DNA from: JAHEJB01 sp041748175
GTDB lineage: Bacteria; Bacteroidota; Rhodothermia; Rhodothermales; Rubricoccaceae
Assembly: GCA_041748175.1 (NCBI GenBank)
Contig: JBGTDU010000113.1
Location: 1-25,631 of the forward strand
Direction: 5' to 3'
Length of the DNA stretch: 25,631 nt
Below, in pieces: positions 23,935-25,631 of this stretch. The stretch's first letter is position 1. Every line of letters starts with the position of its first letter. Made by a program: the position numbers and the translations under genes. Below the pieces are notes generated by a model, which made no database searches, was not told the DNA's origin, and worked only from the letters and a program-made list of their open reading frames with translations.

Positions 23935-24567
23935 CTAATTGAAGTGCGTAATAGAAAGGGCAGATTGCAAGACGCCCTGAACGACCACGTCATCCGCGTT
24001 CACAATCCGCTCGGTGTAGTTCGGGTTCTCTGGCACGAGGCGGATAACATCACCCTCCGGCACCACGCGTTTGAGCGTGCCTCCGTCTCCATCAACCCAA
24101 ACGGCACAGATAGCACGCGGCTTGGGGATGATGTTTGGCCGCATGAGGGCAAGCATTCCGGGTTCCAAACCAGCGCCAATCATGGAGTCGCCATCGACGG
24201 TCAGGAGGAAATCGCCGGGCTCCGCATTCGGAAAGAGGTCGTCTATGCCAGCGATCCACTCCGCCTCGACGTCCTCCGCGTACCACGTGGGGCCAGCCGG
24301 TATTGAGCCGAAGTGTGGCAGCCCACTTGGTTTTACGTCCAGCGCTTCTGCCGTTGGCGCGTAGCAATTCCACGCATCCCCCGTTTTGCGCAAAAACCCT
24401 TTGCGCTCCAGAACGCGGAGATGCGAAAAAGCCGCGTTCGGGGAGCTGTATCCAAAATGCCTCGCAATCTGTCGGCCGCTTGGAGGAGAGCCTGAGCGCT
24501 CCGCGATCCGCACGATGTACGCAAGCACATCTCGTTGCTTGTCAGTAAGGTCGAGCCTTGCGAGCAT
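23935..24567 (-). CDS. lexA: LexA-type SOS repressor (S24 family)
   Basis: 210 residues. The N-terminal winged helix-turn-helix (LTDKQRDVLAYIVRIAERSG, then SGRQIARHFGYSSPNAAFSH) binds operators; the C-terminal latch is a self-cleaving serine protease. The scissile Ala-Gly is A91-G92 in SIPAGPTW, the catalytic Ser is S128 (VDGDSMIGAGLEPG) and the Lys is K166 (GGTLKRVV). All needed residues are present, so RecA-stimulated autocleavage is expected. The ATG at 24567 is the start. A dyad 55 bases upstream is a candidate self-operator. Position beside imuB supports control of the mutagenesis genes, though their own operators were not found. Confidence 0.92.
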   Translation of the reverse strand: MLARLDLTDKQRDVLAYIVRIAERSGSPPSGRQIARHFGYSSPNAAFSHLRVLERKGFLRKTGDAWNCYAPTAEALDVKPSGLPHFGSIPAGPTWYAEDVEAEWIAGIDDLFPNAEPGDFLLTVDGDSMIGAGLEPGMLALMRPNIIPKPRAICAVWVDGDGGTLKRVVPEGDVIRLVPENPNYTERIVNADDVVVQGVLQSALSITHFN

Positions 24568-24621
24568 ATCACCATGGGGAAGGAATGGAGATGCAAAATG
24601 ACGACGACGAGAGGAGAAAGC

Positions 24622-24634
24622 ACAGTACTACTGT
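24622..24634. promoter_or_regulatory. Candidate LexA operator in front of lexA
   Basis: A perfect inverted repeat ACAGTA-C-TACTGT, 55 bases upstream of the lexA start. On the minus strand a TTGAAA at 24641-24646 lies just upstream and may be the -35 element, which would place the dyad in the promoter. It was found only here, so its role is inferred from position. Confidence 0.45.
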
Positions 24635-24679
24635 ACATTTTTTCAAAGCTCACCATTATTCTCACGTCAACAGGTTCCG

Positions 24680-24734
24680 CCTCGCTCGCGGAGCCCACCA
24701 GGAACGAAGCCGAAGGGCTCGCGCCTCGCATGAC
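24680..24734 (-). repeat. Dispersed intergenic repeat, copy D
   Basis: On the minus strand it starts GTCATGCGAGGCGCGAGCCC and contains TTCGGCTTCG. It is related to copy A but inverted, so lexA lies between opposed copies. It is in the space between lexA and the divergent DsbA-like gene. Confidence 0.55.
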
Positions 24735-24849
24735 AGGTGGGGAGTGTTCAACACGCTCGCAGATTATGAGACCTTCCGGTAGATAGCGTCGTAACCTCCA
24801 GAAGCCGTAACGAAGCCGCGGCGGTCCCCCATCCACACCAAACAGAACG

Positions 24850-25631
24850 ATGAAAATAAGTTTGACCCTGGCTGTCCTTGCAATCCTGCTGGCAGGTACC
24901 AGCACTCAAGTGCGCGCTCAGTTCGCGTCATCCGACAATGATGTGGCGGCGCAGCGCACCGAGCGGATCCTAGAGAACCTTCGGTATCGAATCCCGCCGC
25001 TCCGCGACGCATACGTCGTGATGGGTGAGATCGAAGCGACCGACATCGCCGGCCTCGACATGGGGAGCTTCACCGTGAATGGCCAACAGAGCTACAAATT
25101 TCTCGTCACTACCGACGACGCTACGCTCTACCTGCTGGGTGCCGACCCCCTCGACGTGAGCCTGTCGGCGGCGGACATTGCCGCTGCAATGGCAGAGGAG
25201 CAATTGGCCGCGGCACGAGAGGTTGAAGAACGGCACGCTGCGTTGACTGCCTTTGCGGCAAATATGCCTGTGCGCGGAAACCCGGATGCCCCGGTGACCA
25301 TCTTCGAGTTTTCCGATTTCCAGTGCCCCTATTGTGCGCGCGCCTTCGCGACGGTCGAGCAGATTCTGGAACGATATCCGGACGACGTAAAGTTCGTCTT
25401 TCTGCACTATCCGTTGTCCAACCATCCGTGGGCCAAGCCTGCCGCCATCGCGTCGATCTGCGCCGCTGAGCAAGACCCGAACGCCTTCTGGACGCTGCAC
25501 GACGGTTATTTCCGCAACCAGGCAACGATCAACCCAGGCAATGTTCTCGCAACGAGCCGTGAGTTTCTGGCTATCGGGGGCAGCACCATCGACCTTGACG
25601 CCTGGTCCACCTGCACCGGAGACACCGCATC
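24850..25631 (+). CDS. DsbA-family thiol oxidoreductase (Thioredoxin_4), runs off the right edge
   Basis: The first 260 codons are present; the end lies outside the window. ATG at 24850 opens a signal peptide (MKISLTLAVLAILLAGT, cleavage near VRAQ). Residues of about 25-130 form an N-terminal part with an Ala/Glu-rich helix (ADIAAAMAEEQLAAAREVEE) before the thioredoxin fold. The fold begins GNPDAPVTIFEFSDFQCPYC, with the redox motif CPYC near residue 160, followed by VEQILERYPDDVKFVFLHYP (the cis-proline region would lie beyond the edge). It should oxidise or isomerise disulfides in exported proteins. The N-terminal extension is longer than in plain DsbA. It is transcribed divergently from lexA. 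Confidence 0.88.
   Translation, partial: MKISLTLAVLAILLAGTSTQVRAQFASSDNDVAAQRTERILENLRYRIPPLRDAYVVMGEIEATDIAGLDMGSFTVNGQQSYKFLVTTDDATLYLLGADPLDVSLSAADIAAAMAEEQLAAAREVEERHAALTAFAANMPVRGNPDAPVTIFEFSDFQCPYCARAFATVEQILERYPDDVKFVFLHYPLSNHPWAKPAAIASICAAEQDPNAFWTLHDGYFRNQATINPGNVLATSREFLAIGGSTIDLDAWSTCTGDTA

Overview
The window looks like a chromosomal segment of a Bacteroidota-related bacterium, most likely Rhodothermota (Rhodothermia/Balneolia). This is inferred from four things: a 31-residue Arg/Lys-rich AURKAIP1/COX24-like ribosomal protein typical of that group; a one-piece tmRNA whose 3' CCA is not encoded and whose tag reads ANDYSYALAA; a birA-coaX (type III pantothenate kinase) pair; and the general lack of strong Shine-Dalgarno sequences. 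Base composition is moderately GC-rich throughout. No prophage, transposase, CRISPR array or rRNA operon is visible.

Layout. Positions 1-1241 (minus) hold the N-terminal part of a UvrD/PcrA-type helicase, cut by the window edge, preceded by an AbrB-type antitoxin / PIN toxin pair. A CNT-family nucleoside transporter (plus, 1450-2763) meets head-on a long minus-strand cluster covering 2760-9525. In transcription order this cluster is fabI, a lipoprotein M1 aminopeptidase (start overlaps the fabI stop), a HAD phosphatase, an L,D-transpeptidase with an SH3-like domain, a ClpP-class NfeD membrane protease, a short NfeD protein and a TonB-C-domain lipoprotein. The theme is lipid synthesis and envelope upkeep. 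Upstream lie a single-domain response regulator, whose strong terminator sits directly in front of fabI, and an inositol-monophosphatase family enzyme.

From 11243 to 13576 (plus) run a lipoprotein of unknown function, birA and coaX. They converge on a minus-strand group: udk, a YaaA-family protein, a YtxH protein and the tiny ribosomal protein. A roughly 480-base stretch without a recognisable gene follows and contains a plus-strand terminator with no gene in front of it. Then come a small lipoprotein and the tmRNA gene.

The most interesting part is 17200-24567 (minus), an SOS-mutagenesis type cassette. It contains lexA, an ImuB-like inactive Y-family polymerase with a putative clamp-binding motif, a 78-residue DUF6504-like protein overlapping imuB by ATGA, a DUF72 protein, and the error-prone polymerase gene dnaE2 joined to the DUF72 gene by TAATG. 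No imuA is present in the window. A RelE-like toxin/antitoxin pair on the opposite strand splits the cassette, and copies of a dispersed GTCATTCCGAGCG-type repeat surround lexA. The window ends inside a DsbA-family thiol oxidoreductase gene on the plus strand.
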